Positions 47,040 through 56,924 of a stretch of 64,000 nucleotides of DNA are shown one piece after another. The first letter of the stretch is position 1, and each line of letters starts with the position of its first letter. The notes under the pieces are model-generated. The model saw only the letters and a program-made list of their open reading frames with translations, made no database searches and was not told the origin of the DNA. Origin of the DNA: an uncultured Paracoccaceae bacterium (GTDB lineage Bacteria > Pseudomonadota > Alphaproteobacteria > Rhodobacterales > Rhodobacteraceae); contig CALAXT010000019.1 of NCBI GenBank assembly GCA_937895435.1, positions 1 to 64,000 on the forward strand. The letters run 5' to 3'. The position numbers and the translations under genes were made by a program.

Positions 47040-50039
47040 ATGCCGATGGAAAAGAATTTTGCCCCCGCCGAGGCCGAAGCCCGCATCAGCGCCATGTGGG
47101 AGGCCAGCGGGGCCTTTCGCGCAGGCGCGCATGCCAAACCTGGGGCGGAACCCTTTTCTATTATGATCCCGCCGCCCAATGTCACGGGCAGCCTGCATAT
47201 GGGGCATGCATTTAACAACACGCTGCAAGATATTCTAGTGCGCTGGCATCGGATGCGTGGGTTTGACACCCTGTGGCAGCCCGGCACCGATCACGCCGGT
47301 ATCGCTACGCAAATGGTGGTGGAACGTGAGTTGGCCAAGGCGGGTCTGCCGGGCCGGCGCGATATGGGGCGTGAGGCGTTCTTGGAAAAGGTCTGGGCTT
47401 GGAAAGACCAATCTGGTGGCACGATTATCAACCAATTGAAACGTCTGGGGGCGTCGTGCGATTGGAGCCGCGAGGCCTTTACCATGTCGGGCAATTTTCC
47501 CGATGCGGTGACCAAAGTATTTGTTGATATGTACAACAAGGGCCTGATTTACCGGGGCAAACGACTGGTCAACTGGGATCCACATTTTGAAACCGCGATT
47601 TCCGATCTTGAGGTCGAGAACATCGAGGTTGACGGCCATATGTGGCATTTCAAATACCGTCTGGCCGACGGTGCAACCTATGAATACGTGGAAAAAGACG
47701 AAGATGGCACGGTGATTGTGCGCGAGACGCGCAACTATATTTCTATTGCCACCACGCGCCCTGAAACCATGCTGGGGGATGGCGCGGTGGCGGTGCATCC
47801 ATCCGATACGCGTTATCAGGCCATCATTGGCAAAATGGTGCATCTGCCGCTGTGTGACCGCCTGATCCCGATCATTCACGATGAATATCCCGACCCCTCC
47901 TTTGGGTCTGGGGCGGTCAAGATCACCGGTGCGCATGATTTCAACGATTACGCCGTGGCCAAACGCGCGGGCCTGCCGTGCTATCGCTTGATGGACACGC
48001 GCGGCGCGATGCGCCAAGACGGCGCGCCCTATGCCGAGGCCGTCGCCCGCGCCCGTGAAATCGCCACAGGCAGCCCCACCACAGAGGCCGAGGTGGACAG
48101 CCTGAACCTTGTGCCCGAAAAATATCGCGGCATGGACAGGTTTGCCGCCCGCACCGCTGTGATAGCCGATATCACCGCCGCAGGTCTGGCCGTGACCACG
48201 CTGATCAAGGAAATTGATGCCGAGACCGGCAGCGAGCATCTGCGCCTTGAGCCGGTGGTTGAGGCCAAAAAGATCATGCAGCCCTTTGGCGACCGGTCCA
48301 AGGTCGTGATCGAGCCGATGCTGACCGATCAGTGGTTCGTAGATACCGACAAGATCGTTGGTCCCGCGCTCGAGGCCGTGCGGTCCGGCGCCACCAAGAT
48401 CATGCCGGAATCTGGCGAAAAGACCTATTTCCATTGGCTGGAGAATATAGAGCCATGGTGCATCTCGCGCCAGCTTTGGTGGGGGCACCAGATCCCGGTG
48501 TGGTATGGGCCAGAGGGCCTCAAGCTTGCAGGCAAAGAATTTTGCGCTCCATCAGAAGAGGACGTTTCGGAGATAGCGCATGCATATTATGAGAAAACTC
48601 TAGGCACCGCGGTTAGAATAGAATTTCCCGATCAGGCCTTCTTTGAGGTGCTTGGCGCAGGGTTAGACAGAGACGCGTCTTCGGTTATTGTTTTGAATTC
48701 TGACGGATCGCACACTATTAAACTGCGTCGCGATCCCGATGTGCTTGATACATGGTTTTCTTCGGGCCTTTGGCCCATTGGCACACTGGGCTGGCCCGAA
48801 CAGACGCCAGAACTGTCCAAGTATTTTCCGACGTCCACCCTGATCACTGGGGCCGATATCATCTTTTTCTGGGTTGCCCGGATGATGATGATGCAGCTTG
48901 CCGTGGTTGATCAGGTACCATTTAAGACCGTGTATCTGCATGGGCTGGTTCGTGACGCCAAAGGCAAAAAGATGTCCAAATCCTTGGGCAACGTTGTTGA
49001 TCCGCTGGATATCATTGATGAATTTGGGGCTGACGCGTTGCGTTTTGCCAATTCCGCGATGGCATCTTTGGGCGGCACGCTGAAACTTGATACCCAACGC
49101 ATTGCCGGATACCGCAACTTTGCCACCAAACTTTGGAACGCCTGCCGTTTCGCTGAGATGAATGGCGTATGGGAAAACCACACCCAAAGTGCAACGCCGC
49201 CCAGCGTAAATGCGACGGCAAACCGTTGGATCATTGGCGAAACAGCACGCGCAGCGGCCGAGCTTGATGCGGCTTTGGCGGCATTTCGCTTTAATGATGC
49301 CGCCAACACGCTTTACAGCTTTGTTTGGGGCAAGGTGTGCGATTGGTATGTGGAATTTGCCAAACCGCTGCTTGACGGCCCAGCCACTGCCGCCGAAACC
49401 CGCGCGACGCTTGGTTGGGTCTTGGATCAATCCATGATTCTGCTGCACCCGATCATGCCGTTTGTGACCGAAGAACTTTGGGCCACAACCAGCACGCGCA
49501 GCGCGCCGTTGGCGGTCTCTGATTGGCCAAGCTATGCGCCGTCGGCGCTGGTCGATTTGGATGCAGATCACGAAATGACATGGGTGATTGCGCTGATCGA
49601 ACAGATCAGATCTGCCCGCTCTGAGGTGCATGTGCCGGTTGGCCTGAAACTGCCGATGGTGCAGGTCTCGTTGGATGATGCCGGCCGCGCCGCTTGGGGG
49701 CGCAACGCCGCGCTTATCCAACGCCTTGCCCGGATCAGTGATCTCTCCGAGGGCGCAAGCCCGCGTGGCGCGCTGACGCTGACGGTTGAGGGCGGGGTTT
49801 TTGCGCTGCCGCTTGATGGAATTATCGATATTGCCGCTGAAAAAGCGCGTTTGGCCAAAGCGATTGATAAGATCACAAAAGAAATCTCTGGATTGAATGC
49901 GCGGCTGACCAACCCCAAATTTGTCGCATCGGCGCCGCCCGAAGTTGTCGAAGAGGTGCGTGACGCGCTTGACGCGCGTTCGGTTGAGGCACAAAAACTC
50001 GATCAAGCCATGGGCCGTTTGGCCAATCTGGAAGCCTGA
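47040..50039 (+). CDS. valS: Valyl-tRNA synthetase
   Basis: Class I synthetase charging tRNA-Val and editing Thr. The 999 residues show [18 protein letters not shown] near 42 (HIGH equivalent), [13 protein letters not shown], the CP1 editing domain with [17 protein letters not shown] near 239, [14 protein letters not shown] near 480, [12 protein letters not shown] near 567, and [12 protein letters not shown] near 644. An anticodon domain and a C-terminal coiled coil end it. AGGA lies seven bases before ATG 47040. Codon use changes inside the gene: about 48445-48720 is rich in ATA, AGA, CTA and TTA codons unlike the rest. Confidence 0.96.
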   Translation: MPMEKNFAPAEAEARISAMWEASGAFRAGAHAKPGAEPFSIMIPPPNVTGSLHMGHAFNNTLQDILVRWHRMRGFDTLWQPGTDHAGIATQMVVERELAKAGLPGRRDMGREAFLEKVWAWKDQSGGTIINQLKRLGASCDWSREAFTMSGNFPDAVTKVFVDMYNKGLIYRGKRLVNWDPHFETAISDLEVENIEVDGHMWHFKYRLADGATYEYVEKDEDGTVIVRETRNYISIATTRPETMLGDGAVAVHPSDTRYQAIIGKMVHLPLCDRLIPIIHDEYPDPSFGSGAVKITGAHDFNDYAVAKRAGLPCYRLMDTRGAMRQDGAPYAEAVARAREIATGSPTTEAEVDSLNLVPEKYRGMDRFAARTAVIADITAAGLAVTTLIKEIDAETGSEHLRLEPVVEAKKIMQPFGDRSKVVIEPMLTDQWFVDTDKIVGPALEAVRSGATKIMPESGEKTYFHWLENIEPWCISRQLWWGHQIPVWYGPEGLKLAGKEFCAPSEEDVSEIAHAYYEKTLGTAVRIEFPDQAFFEVLGAGLDRDASSVIVLNSDGSHTIKLRRDPDVLDTWFSSGLWPIGTLGWPEQTPELSKYFPTSTLITGADIIFFWVARMMMMQLAVVDQVPFKTVYLHGLVRDAKGKKMSKSLGNVVDPLDIIDEFGADALRFANSAMASLGGTLKLDTQRIAGYRNFATKLWNACRFAEMNGVWENHTQSATPPSVNATANRWIIGETARAAAELDAALAAFRFNDAANTLYSFVWGKVCDWYVEFAKPLLDGPATAAETRATLGWVLDQSMILLHPIMPFVTEELWATTSTRSAPLAVSDWPSYAPSALVDLDADHEMTWVIALIEQIRSARSEVHVPVGLKLPMVQVSLDDAGRAAWGRNAALIQRLARISDLSEGASPRGALTLTVEGGVFALPLDGIIDIAAEKARLAKAIDKITKEISGLNARLTNPKFVASAPPEVVEEVRDALDARSVEAQKLDQAMGRLANLEA

Positions 50040-50044
50040 TCATC

Positions 50045-50080
50045 AAACCGGGCGGGGGCTTTTTGCCCCGCCCGGTTTTT
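50045..50080 (+). terminator. Strong terminator after valS
   Basis: AAACCGGGCGGGG (50045-50057) pairs perfectly with CCCCGCCCGGTTT (50066-50078), followed by T residues. It sits six bases after the valS stop. Confidence 0.88.
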
Positions 50081-50244
50081 CTCCACCTAATTTGCCGAAT
50101 TGAACGGGCTTCGTTCTTTCACACGATCTGATCGTTTTGGAAGCACTGACAGACGTGGGCCCACGTTGGCTTGGTGGCGATGCCGGCAGCGGAGTTGCGC
50201 GATATCCCAAGATATCCGTTGACAAAACCGCCCCCCTCTCAGAC

Positions 50245-50273
50245 GCTTTGCCCCCAAGCCCAAGTGGCAAAGC
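50245..50273 (+). other. Leader hairpin upstream of the ABC transporter operon
   Basis: GCTTTGCC (50245-50252) pairs perfectly with GGCAAAGC (50266-50273) around a 13-base loop CCCAAGCCCAAGT. It lies 33 bases before the start of the binding-protein gene. The 5' arm and loop closely resemble a hairpin in the leader of the hydrolase gene at 60868. A role in regulation is conjecture. Confidence 0.5.
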
Positions 50274-50305
50274 TCGCCCAGCGTGCACGAAAGGATAGAG
50301 TGCTT

Positions 50306-51481
50306 ATGATACGTCCTAAACTGTTCATGGCCCTTTTGGCAGGCGTTGTGCTGCTGGCATCTGGCGCGGTTGCGCCTGCCGGGGCAGATGTGATTAAGGT
50401 TGGGGTGATCGCGCCGTTTTCGGGGCCGTTTGCAATTTGGGGCAAACAATTCCAAGATGGGATTACCGTCTATCAAGCCCAGCACGGCACACAGGTCGAT
50501 GGGCAAACGGTTGAATTTCTTTATCGTGACTCTGGCGGGCCGAACCCAGATGTGGCGAAATCCTTGGCGCAAGAGCTGCTGGTGCGCGAGCGTGTCGATT
50601 ATTTGGGCGGATTTGTGTTTACACCCAATGCGTTGGCAGTTGCCCCCTTGATCGATCAGTCGCAAACACCCACCGTCATTTTTAACGCGGCCACCAGCGC
50701 CATCAACGCCAGATCACCATTTTTTCTGCGCACTGGGTTTACGCTTTGGCAGGTGTCGGTGCCCATGGCGCAATGGGCCTATGATCAGGGGCTGCGCGCC
50801 GTTGCAACATCGGTATCAGATTACGGGCCAGGGTTAGATGCCGAAGCCGCGTTTGCATCGGCGTTTCAGGCGCGCGGAGGCGTTGTGGTTGATGCGATCC
50901 GGATGCCATTGTCGAGCACGGATTTTGCGCCGTTTATGCAGCGTATCAAAGCCTCGGGTGCGGATGCGGTGTTTGGCTTCTTGCCCGCAGGGCCACCCAC
51001 ATATGCTTTTACCAAAGCCTATAATGATGCAGGTCTGCGTGCCGCTGGAATTGGCTTTTTGGGGACGGGCGAGACAGATGAGACCACGCTGGACGCTTTG
51101 GGAGATGCCGCACTTGGGTTAAACACCGCCTATCATTACTCGGCAGCCCACCCCAGTTCTGTGAACAAGGCCTTTATCAATGCGTTGGCCCTGCATGATC
51201 CGCGTGCGGTTGCCAATATGGCATCGGTTGGGGCCTATGATGGGGCGCATTTGATCTATGAAATGGTGGCGGCGGCCAAGCGCGATGGGCCGGGTGCTGT
51301 TGCGGCAGCTAAGGGGCTGGCATGGGAAAGCCCGCGTGGACCAGTTTTAATTGATCCTGAAACCCGCCATATCACGCAAAACGTTTATATCCGCGTGGTA
51401 GACAAAGATGCCACTGGCCGTCTGTTTAACCGAGAGTTCGCCACCATTGAGGCCCAGCCTGATCACGGTTGGAACCGTTAG
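50306..51481 (+). CDS. ABC transporter periplasmic substrate-binding protein, LivK/HAAT type
   Basis: Captures the substrate of the import system encoded downstream. The 391-residue protein has a signal peptide (FMALLAGVVLLASGAVAPAG near residues 8-27) and a type I periplasmic-binding fold (IKVGVIAPFSGPFAIWGKQ, then VDYLGGFVFTPNALAVAPL). The absence of the classic branched-chain amino-acid residues and the P450 in the same operon suggest an aromatic or carboxylate ligand. The start at 50306 has AAGGA 11 bases upstream. It is the first of six genes in one direction. Confidence 0.88.
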   Translation: MIRPKLFMALLAGVVLLASGAVAPAGADVIKVGVIAPFSGPFAIWGKQFQDGITVYQAQHGTQVDGQTVEFLYRDSGGPNPDVAKSLAQELLVRERVDYLGGFVFTPNALAVAPLIDQSQTPTVIFNAATSAINARSPFFLRTGFTLWQVSVPMAQWAYDQGLRAVATSVSDYGPGLDAEAAFASAFQARGGVVVDAIRMPLSSTDFAPFMQRIKASGADAVFGFLPAGPPTYAFTKAYNDAGLRAAGIGFLGTGETDETTLDALGDAALGLNTAYHYSAAHPSSVNKAFINALALHDPRAVANMASVGAYDGAHLIYEMVAAAKRDGPGAVAAAKGLAWESPRGPVLIDPETRHITQNVYIRVVDKDATGRLFNREFATIEAQPDHGWNR

Positions 51482-51541
51482 CGCGGCTTTGCCACCACTT
51501 TTTGCATATCCCCCCAAGCCCGCTCGGATAAGGCATTTGTG

Positions 51542-52411
51542 ATGGGAATGGTGTTCAATATCGCGCTCGACGGGCTGTCTTATGGCATGGTGCTGTTTAT
51601 GATCAGCGTCGGGCTGTCGGTGACGCTGGGCTTGATGCGGGTGATCAATTTGGCCCATGGCGGTTTTGCGCTGCTTGGTGGGGCTTTGATGCATGGGCTG
51701 ACGTTTCAGCTGGGGTGGCCGTTTGCGCTTGCCTTGCCTGTCAGTGTGCTTTCGGTCACGCTGATTGCCCTGCCGATGGAATATGTGTTTTTTCGCCCGC
51801 TCTATGGCAAAGGTGATCTGACACAAGTCTTGGCCACGATTGGGCTGACGTTTCTTATGATTGCCTTTGTCAACTGGCTTTATGGCTCTGCTTTATTGGG
51901 TATTCCGCTGCCACCGTCCTTGCGTGGCACGGTTGATCTGGGCCTGCGCACGCTGCCTGTGCAGCGGGTTGCGGTCATTGTGACGGGTATGGTGGTGTTG
52001 GGCGCGCTGTATGGGCTGATCGAGCGCACGCGCTTTGGCATCTGGTTGCGTGCGTCGGTTGATAACCGCGCGGCGGCTGAGGCTTTGGGCATCAACACGC
52101 GGTGGGTCTTTGCGGCCACCTTTGCGCTTGGGGCGGGGCTTGCAGCTTTGGGTGGGGTTTTGGGGGCTGAGTTGATGCCGATTGAGGCCTATTACCCGCT
52201 GCGGTATTTGGTTGTGATCTTAGCGGTCGTGGCTGTGGGGGGGATGGGGTCGGTTTGGGGCGCGTGGTTTGCCGCATTGGGCCTGGGCCTGATTGACACC
52301 GCCGCGCGCTATGCGCTGCCAGACTTTGGCACGATTTTTTTCTTTGCGGCATTGATCGTCGTTTTGGCCCTGCGCCCGCAGGGACTTTCAGGGCGCGCTT
52401 ACGATGTTTGA
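51542..52411 (+). CDS. ABC transporter permease, LivH type
   Basis: Inner-membrane permease of 289 residues with about eight hydrophobic segments. It has the LivH pattern (FNIALDGLSYGMVLFMISVGLS at the start, TLGLMRVINLAHGGF, GLIERTRFGIWLRASVDNRAAAEALGI as the ATPase-coupling loop near 160). ATG 51542 is the probable start; GTG 51539 is equally possible. It overlaps the LivM-type gene by eight bases. Confidence 0.9.
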   Translation: MGMVFNIALDGLSYGMVLFMISVGLSVTLGLMRVINLAHGGFALLGGALMHGLTFQLGWPFALALPVSVLSVTLIALPMEYVFFRPLYGKGDLTQVLATIGLTFLMIAFVNWLYGSALLGIPLPPSLRGTVDLGLRTLPVQRVAVIVTGMVVLGALYGLIERTRFGIWLRASVDNRAAAEALGINTRWVFAATFALGAGLAALGGVLGAELMPIEAYYPLRYLVVILAVVAVGGMGSVWGAWFAALGLGLIDTAARYALPDFGTIFFFAALIVVLALRPQGLSGRAYDV

Positions 52412-53363
52412 GGCATGGTTGGGCCGGATGGGTGCACCTGTAGCGCTGCTGGGCGTTGTGGGACTGATCGCGTTTTTTGCGTTTCCTTATGATCTTGGGT
52501 TTTTGACCCGTATCCTGATCATGATGATCTTTGTTTTGTCGATTGATCTGGTGCTGGGTTATGGCGGTATTGCGACCTTGGGGCAGGCGGCAATGTATGG
52601 AACAGGCGCTTATGCGGCGGGGCTTTTTGCGGTGCATATTTCGGCCAATCCGCTGCTTGGGTTGTTGATTGGGGCGGGTGCCGGGGCGGGGGTTGCATTT
52701 TTGTCTGGGCTGATTGTGCTGCGCGCGCATGGGCTGGGGTTATTGATGCTGACCATCGCAGTTGCGCAGATCTTGCACGAAATTGCCAATAAAGCCCGGG
52801 TGGTGACGGGGGGCGCAGACGGGCTGTCGGGCATTCGCATGGCGCCGCTTTTTGGGCGGTGGCACTTTGATTTTATTGGCCAGACCGGCTATCTTTATGC
52901 CTTAGCGGTTCTGGTTTTGGTGATGGTGTTTTTGCGTGCGCTTTGCGTGGCGCCACTTGGGCTTACGGCACGCGGCATTCATGAAAGCCCTGTGCGGATG
53001 GCGGCGATTGGCGTGCCTGTCTATGGGCGGCGGGTTTTGATCTATACAATTGCGGGGGGGCTTGCAGGGTTGGCAGGCGCTTTGTCAGCCCAAGTGACTG
53101 CTTTGGTCAGCTTGCAAGTCTTCAGCTTTTCACTGTCGGCTGAGGCGGTGGTGATGCTGATTTTGGGGGGCACTGGGCGGCTTTGGGGGGCCATTTTTGG
53201 CACCGCGATCTTTATGGTGATCCACCATCTGGCGGCCACGGCTGACCCCTATAACTGGTTGTTTGTGATCGGAATTTTGCTTTTGGGTGTGGTCTATTTT
53301 ATTCCAGGTGGGTTGATGGGGGTGCGGCAGCGGCTGCGGATATTGTTTGGGGGGCAGGGGTAA
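52404..53363 (+). CDS. ABC transporter permease, LivM type
   Basis: Second permease of 319 residues with about nine hydrophobic segments. It has the LivM hallmark SIDLVLGYGGIATLGQAAM near residue 47, the coupling loop GLTARGIHESPVRMAAIGV near 190, and GGTGRLWGAIFGT near 250. It starts inside the LivH gene and shares one base with the ATPase gene (TAATG), so translation is coupled on both sides. Confidence 0.9.
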   Translation: MFEAWLGRMGAPVALLGVVGLIAFFAFPYDLGFLTRILIMMIFVLSIDLVLGYGGIATLGQAAMYGTGAYAAGLFAVHISANPLLGLLIGAGAGAGVAFLSGLIVLRAHGLGLLMLTIAVAQILHEIANKARVVTGGADGLSGIRMAPLFGRWHFDFIGQTGYLYALAVLVLVMVFLRALCVAPLGLTARGIHESPVRMAAIGVPVYGRRVLIYTIAGGLAGLAGALSAQVTALVSLQVFSFSLSAEAVVMLILGGTGRLWGAIFGTAIFMVIHHLAATADPYNWLFVIGILLLGVVYFIPGGLMGVRQRLRILFGGQG

Positions 53364-54127
53364 TGCCAGTGGGGCTGGGCGTGGGCTTGCAACTGCGTGG
53401 GCTTTGCAAAAGCTTTGGTGGGTTGGCTGTAGCGCAAGACTTAAACCTCGATCTTCCACCGGGGGCGCGCACCGCGCTGATCGGGCCCAATGGCGCAGGT
53501 AAATCGACCCTGGCCCAATTGATCACGGGCTGTCTTGTCCCTGATCAAGGCATGGTCATGTTGGATGGTGTTGATTTGGCGGCGGTGTCTCAAGCTGCGC
53601 GGGTTAAGCGGGGCATTGCCAAAACGTTTCAGATCACCACGCTTTTTGCCGGCCTTAGCTTGCGCGAAAACCTGCGTTTGGCGGTGCAAGAACAGCGGGG
53701 GCAGGGTGCGCGGTGGTTTGGCCGGGCCGATCGCTGCCCCGAGGTGGAAGAAATCATTGAATTTCAATTGGCGCGCTTTGGTCTTTTGGGGCTGGCCGAT
53801 CAGATGGTGGGGCGTTTGGCCTATGGACAGCAGCGGCTGGTGGAATTGGCGCTGACGCTTTGTTTGCAACCGCGCGTTCTGGTTTTGGATGAACCGGCGG
53901 CGGGTGTGCCAATGGGTGAGATCCCGATGATTGTTGAGGCGCTTGAAGGCTTGCCAAAAAACTTGGCGGTGCTGTTGATTGACCACGACATGGATCTGGT
54001 CTTTCGGCTGGCACAGCACATCGTGGTCATGGTGGCGGGCACGATTTTGGCCCAAGGCACACCTGCTGAAATCGCCACCAATGCAACCGTGCAGCGCTTG
54101 TATCTGGGCGAGGCGTTTGATGCATAA
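53363..54127 (+). CDS. ABC transporter ATP-binding protein, LivG type
   Basis: A 254-residue ATPase with Walker A GPNGAGKST near residue 38, the Q-loop FQITTLF, a modified signature LAYGQQRLVELAL near 152 (YGQQR replacing the usual SGGQ, as in LivG proteins), Walker B VLVLDEPAAGVP, and the switch His in DHDMDLVF. It overlaps the LivF-type gene by eight bases. It energises import together with that protein. Confidence 0.92.
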   Translation: MPVGLGVGLQLRGLCKSFGGLAVAQDLNLDLPPGARTALIGPNGAGKSTLAQLITGCLVPDQGMVMLDGVDLAAVSQAARVKRGIAKTFQITTLFAGLSLRENLRLAVQEQRGQGARWFGRADRCPEVEEIIEFQLARFGLLGLADQMVGRLAYGQQRLVELALTLCLQPRVLVLDEPAAGVPMGEIPMIVEALEGLPKNLAVLLIDHDMDLVFRLAQHIVVMVAGTILAQGTPAEIATNATVQRLYLGEAFDA

Positions 54128-54836
54128 CCCGCTGATTGCTCTGCAAGATATAACTGCCGGATATGGCGCCACCCATATTTTGCAGGGGCTTTCCCTGTCG
54201 ATCGCCCAAGGCGAGCGTGTGGCGGTTTTAGGGCGCAACGGGGTGGGTAAGACCACGCTTTTGTCAACCATCATGGGCTTGACGCAGGTGCATTGTGGCA
54301 CACTGACGCTGGCCGGGCGCGATCTTGCAGGTCTATCAATATATCAGCGCGCGCGTATGGGGCTGGGGTTGGTGGCGCAGACGCGCGATATCTTTCCCTC
54401 ACTTAGTGTTGAGGAAAATCTTTTGGCCGGTCAGCGCCGCGGCGTGTCGCTGGCGCAGGCCTATGTACTGTTTCCCCGTCTGCAAGAGCGGCGGCGTAAC
54501 CAAGGCGGGCAGCTGTCTGGCGGTGAGCAGCAGATGTTGGCAATTGCCCGCACATTGATGGCCGCCCCTGATATCTTGCTGTTGGATGAACCATTGGAGG
54601 GTTTGGCACCTGTTCTTTGCGCGCAATTGATGGCGGTTTTGGCTGAACTGGCCCAAGATGGCACAAGGACGATTTTATTGGTGGAGCAAAACACAGGCCC
54701 AGCTTTGCGTTTTGCCAGCCGCGTTGTGATTTTGGATCAGGGTCGGATTGTGTATGATGGGGCTGCAGCTGCACTGCGCGCGAGCCCAGATATCTTGCAT
54801 CGCCATCTTGGCGTTGCACCAAAGGATCAAGACTAA
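54120..54836 (+). CDS. ABC transporter ATP-binding protein, LivF type
   Basis: The second ATPase, 238 residues. It has Walker A GRNGVGKTT near residue 40, the Q-loop LVAQTRDIFPSLSVEENL, the canonical signature LSGGEQQMLAIARTL near 135, Walker B ILLLDEPLEGLAP, and the switch LVEQNTG. The start at 54120 lies in the end of the LivG-type gene. The long open frame upstream of it is out of family. The P450 gene begins three bases after its stop. Confidence 0.92.
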   Translation: MHNPLIALQDITAGYGATHILQGLSLSIAQGERVAVLGRNGVGKTTLLSTIMGLTQVHCGTLTLAGRDLAGLSIYQRARMGLGLVAQTRDIFPSLSVEENLLAGQRRGVSLAQAYVLFPRLQERRRNQGGQLSGGEQQMLAIARTLMAAPDILLLDEPLEGLAPVLCAQLMAVLAELAQDGTRTILLVEQNTGPALRFASRVVILDQGRIVYDGAAAALRASPDILHRHLGVAPKDQD

Positions 54837-54839
54837 CAG

Positions 54840-56075
54840 ATGCCCCAGCCCCCCAATCTTTGCGAAGGCCACCACGTGATTGTCCCACCCAAGGGTGTGC
54901 CGGTTTGGGATGTTGACCCCTATGCCCCTGAAATATTGGTCAATCCCGCACCCTATTATACGGCACTGCGGGGGCAGGGGGCGTTTGCCTATATCCCCGC
55001 CTGTTCCATTTTGACCTGCGGCGGTTTTGCCGTGACGCAAGAGGTATTTTCTGATCACAGCCGCTTTGTGTCCGCACGCGGCGTTGGATTGCAGGATTTC
55101 AATCTTGGCACTACTTGGCGGCCACCCTCAATCATTCTTGAGGCTGATCCCCCAGATCATACCAAAACCCGGCGGGTGATGATGCGTGCAATGTCACCGC
55201 GTGCGGTGGCCGATCTGCGTTCAGGGTTTCAAGATGCAGCTGATGGGCTGATTGATCGGCTGTTGGCCCAAGGCCAATTTGACGCCGTGTCTGATCTGGC
55301 CGAGCCCTTTGCCACCGATGTTTTTCCCCGGGCCGTCGGCATGCAACACAACGACCCGCGTCGTTTGGTGGATTATGGCGCGATGGTTTTCAACGCGCTT
55401 GGCCCCGATAACGCACAGCGTCGTGCGGCGCTGGCAAAAGGCCCTGATATCGTTCCCTTTATCACGGATAGCTGCGCACGGGCCCGTCTGAGTGATGGCG
55501 GTTTTGGCGCCTCGATCTATTCTGCCGCCGATGCAGGCGACATTTCACAAGCCGAGGCTGGAATGTTGGTGCGCTCACTGCTGTCAGCGGGGGTCGATAC
55601 GACCGTGACGGCGCTTGGTAACGCGCTGTGGTGTCTGGCGCGCAATCCAGCCCAGTTTGATCTGCTGCGCGCCGATCCAACATTGGCGAAAGCTGCCTTT
55701 GATGAGGTATTGCGGTTTACCTCACCCGTGCATTCATTTTGCCGCACGGCGGCTATCACGACCCAAGTAGCGGGGGTCGAAATTGTCGAGGGCACCAAAA
55801 TCTTATGTTCTTTGGGTGCCGCCAATCTTGACCCTGAGCGTTGGCACAATGCGGATCAGTTTGACATCACCCGCAGGCCTGTGGGCCATCTGGCCTTTGG
55901 CGCGGGTATTCATGTCTGCGTCGGTCAAAACGTGGCGCGCGCAGAGTTAGAGGCAGTGCTGACAGCTTTGGCCCAACAGGTCGCCCGTATTGAACTGCTA
56001 AACGCACCAGTTTGGCGGCCCAACAATGCAATTCATGCGCTTGATCTTATGATGATCCGGCTGCATCGCGCCTGA
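54840..56075 (+). CDS. Cytochrome P450, CYP199-like
   Basis: A soluble bacterial P450 of 411 residues. It has the I-helix oxygen-activation motif SLLSAGVDTTV near 250, EVLR (ExxR) near 285, and heme-ligand Cys360 in FGAGIHVCVGQNVA. SARGVGLQDF, WRPPSIILEADPP and VFNALGP resemble CYP199 enzymes, which oxidise or O-demethylate para-substituted benzoates. That resemblance is from memory of the family and needs a search. It directly follows the importer genes, so transport and oxidation of one aromatic acid are likely linked. No ferredoxin or ferredoxin reductase gene is beside it. Confidence 0.88.
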   Translation: MPQPPNLCEGHHVIVPPKGVPVWDVDPYAPEILVNPAPYYTALRGQGAFAYIPACSILTCGGFAVTQEVFSDHSRFVSARGVGLQDFNLGTTWRPPSIILEADPPDHTKTRRVMMRAMSPRAVADLRSGFQDAADGLIDRLLAQGQFDAVSDLAEPFATDVFPRAVGMQHNDPRRLVDYGAMVFNALGPDNAQRRAALAKGPDIVPFITDSCARARLSDGGFGASIYSAADAGDISQAEAGMLVRSLLSAGVDTTVTALGNALWCLARNPAQFDLLRADPTLAKAAFDEVLRFTSPVHSFCRTAAITTQVAGVEIVEGTKILCSLGAANLDPERWHNADQFDITRRPVGHLAFGAGIHVCVGQNVARAELEAVLTALAQQVARIELLNAPVWRPNNAIHALDLMMIRLHRA

Positions 56076-56103
56076 AATTGGGGCGAATGACAACAGCTCT
56101 GGG

Positions 56104-56814
56104 CTAAAGCCCTGCATCAATTGTTGTGGCAAAACGCTGTTTTGACCGTTCAACATGGCGGAAAAAAGCCGATTGTGCCCGTTCTTTATCACCGGTCGAC
56201 ACGGCGTCGATCATGTCGCGGTGTTCGCGGTTGGAAACGGCCAAACCGCCTGCCTGCACCAAGCTGCGCGCCCGACACAGATGCAGCTTTTTCACAAGGG
56301 CCTTATAGTCAGACACAAGGGTTTTATTGCCAGTCGATTGGATCAGAAAATCATGAAAGGCCAGATTAAGCCGGTAATATTCATCAAAGCTTTGTTGCCG
56401 GGCAACACGGTCCATTTCATCAAGAAATTCATGCATTCGGTTAAGCATGGCATCATCAACGCGGTCGGCCAAAATCCGCCCCGCCAAGCCAAAGATCGCC
56501 GCCCGGACATCATAGATTTCCAAAGCTTCAGCTGCCAAAACCGCCCGGACAAAAACGCCACGGTTTCGGATGGTTTCAACCAAACCTTTGGCATTCAAGC
56601 CACGCATCGCCTCGCGCAGCGGGCCGCGGGATATCCCAAATTTTGCGGAAAGTTGCAGCTCGTTCAGACGTTGGCCGGGCAACAGCTCACCCGTCAAGAT
56701 CATATGTTCCAGATCCAGCTCGATTGACGCGCGCAGGGATGACGTCTCGGCCGGCGCGGGCAGGGTGCCTGGGTCGGTGGTGGCATCAGTGATCACGTCG
56801 GGTTGCAGGTTCAA
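56104..56814 (-). CDS. GntR-family regulator, FCD (FadR/VanR-type) domain
   Basis: A 236-residue regulator. The winged helix is at about residues 28-95 (ILTGELLPGQRLNELQLSAKFGIS, PLREAMRGLNAKGLVE). An all-helical FCD effector domain has metal-type His positions (NLAFHDFL, NREHRDMIDAV, FFRHVERSK). No ATG lies at the N-terminus. A TTG at 56814 with GAGG about nine bases upstream is the probable start. It ends the PrpD-PdxA-TtuC transcript and converges on the P450 gene, so it may control either operon. The ligand is probably a carboxylic acid. Confidence 0.87.
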   Translation of the reverse strand: MNLQPDVITDATTDPGTLPAPAETSSLRASIELDLEHMILTGELLPGQRLNELQLSAKFGISRGPLREAMRGLNAKGLVETIRNRGVFVRAVLAAEALEIYDVRAAIFGLAGRILADRVDDAMLNRMHEFLDEMDRVARQQSFDEYYRLNLAFHDFLIQSTGNKTLVSDYKALVKKLHLCRARSLVQAGGLAVSNREHRDMIDAVSTGDKERAQSAFFRHVERSKQRFATTIDAGL

Positions 56815-56924
56815 GGCTCTGACCTCAGTTTGCTATGCTGTGGGTTGGCTGATGACGGATATCACCCAACCCTTTGACTTTTGCCACAAGAGCTGCGCTG
56901 CGCGCTAGCCCTGAAACACACAGA

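Noticed and set aside
47235-48488. Long open frame antisense to valS (417 residues)
   Set aside because: It lies wholly within valS, is rich in His/Gln/Arg as expected of a shadow frame, and has no ribosome site or family resemblance.
48663-50006. Long open frame antisense to the 3' part of valS (447 residues)
   Set aside because: Same reasoning: complete overlap with a certain gene and typical shadow composition.
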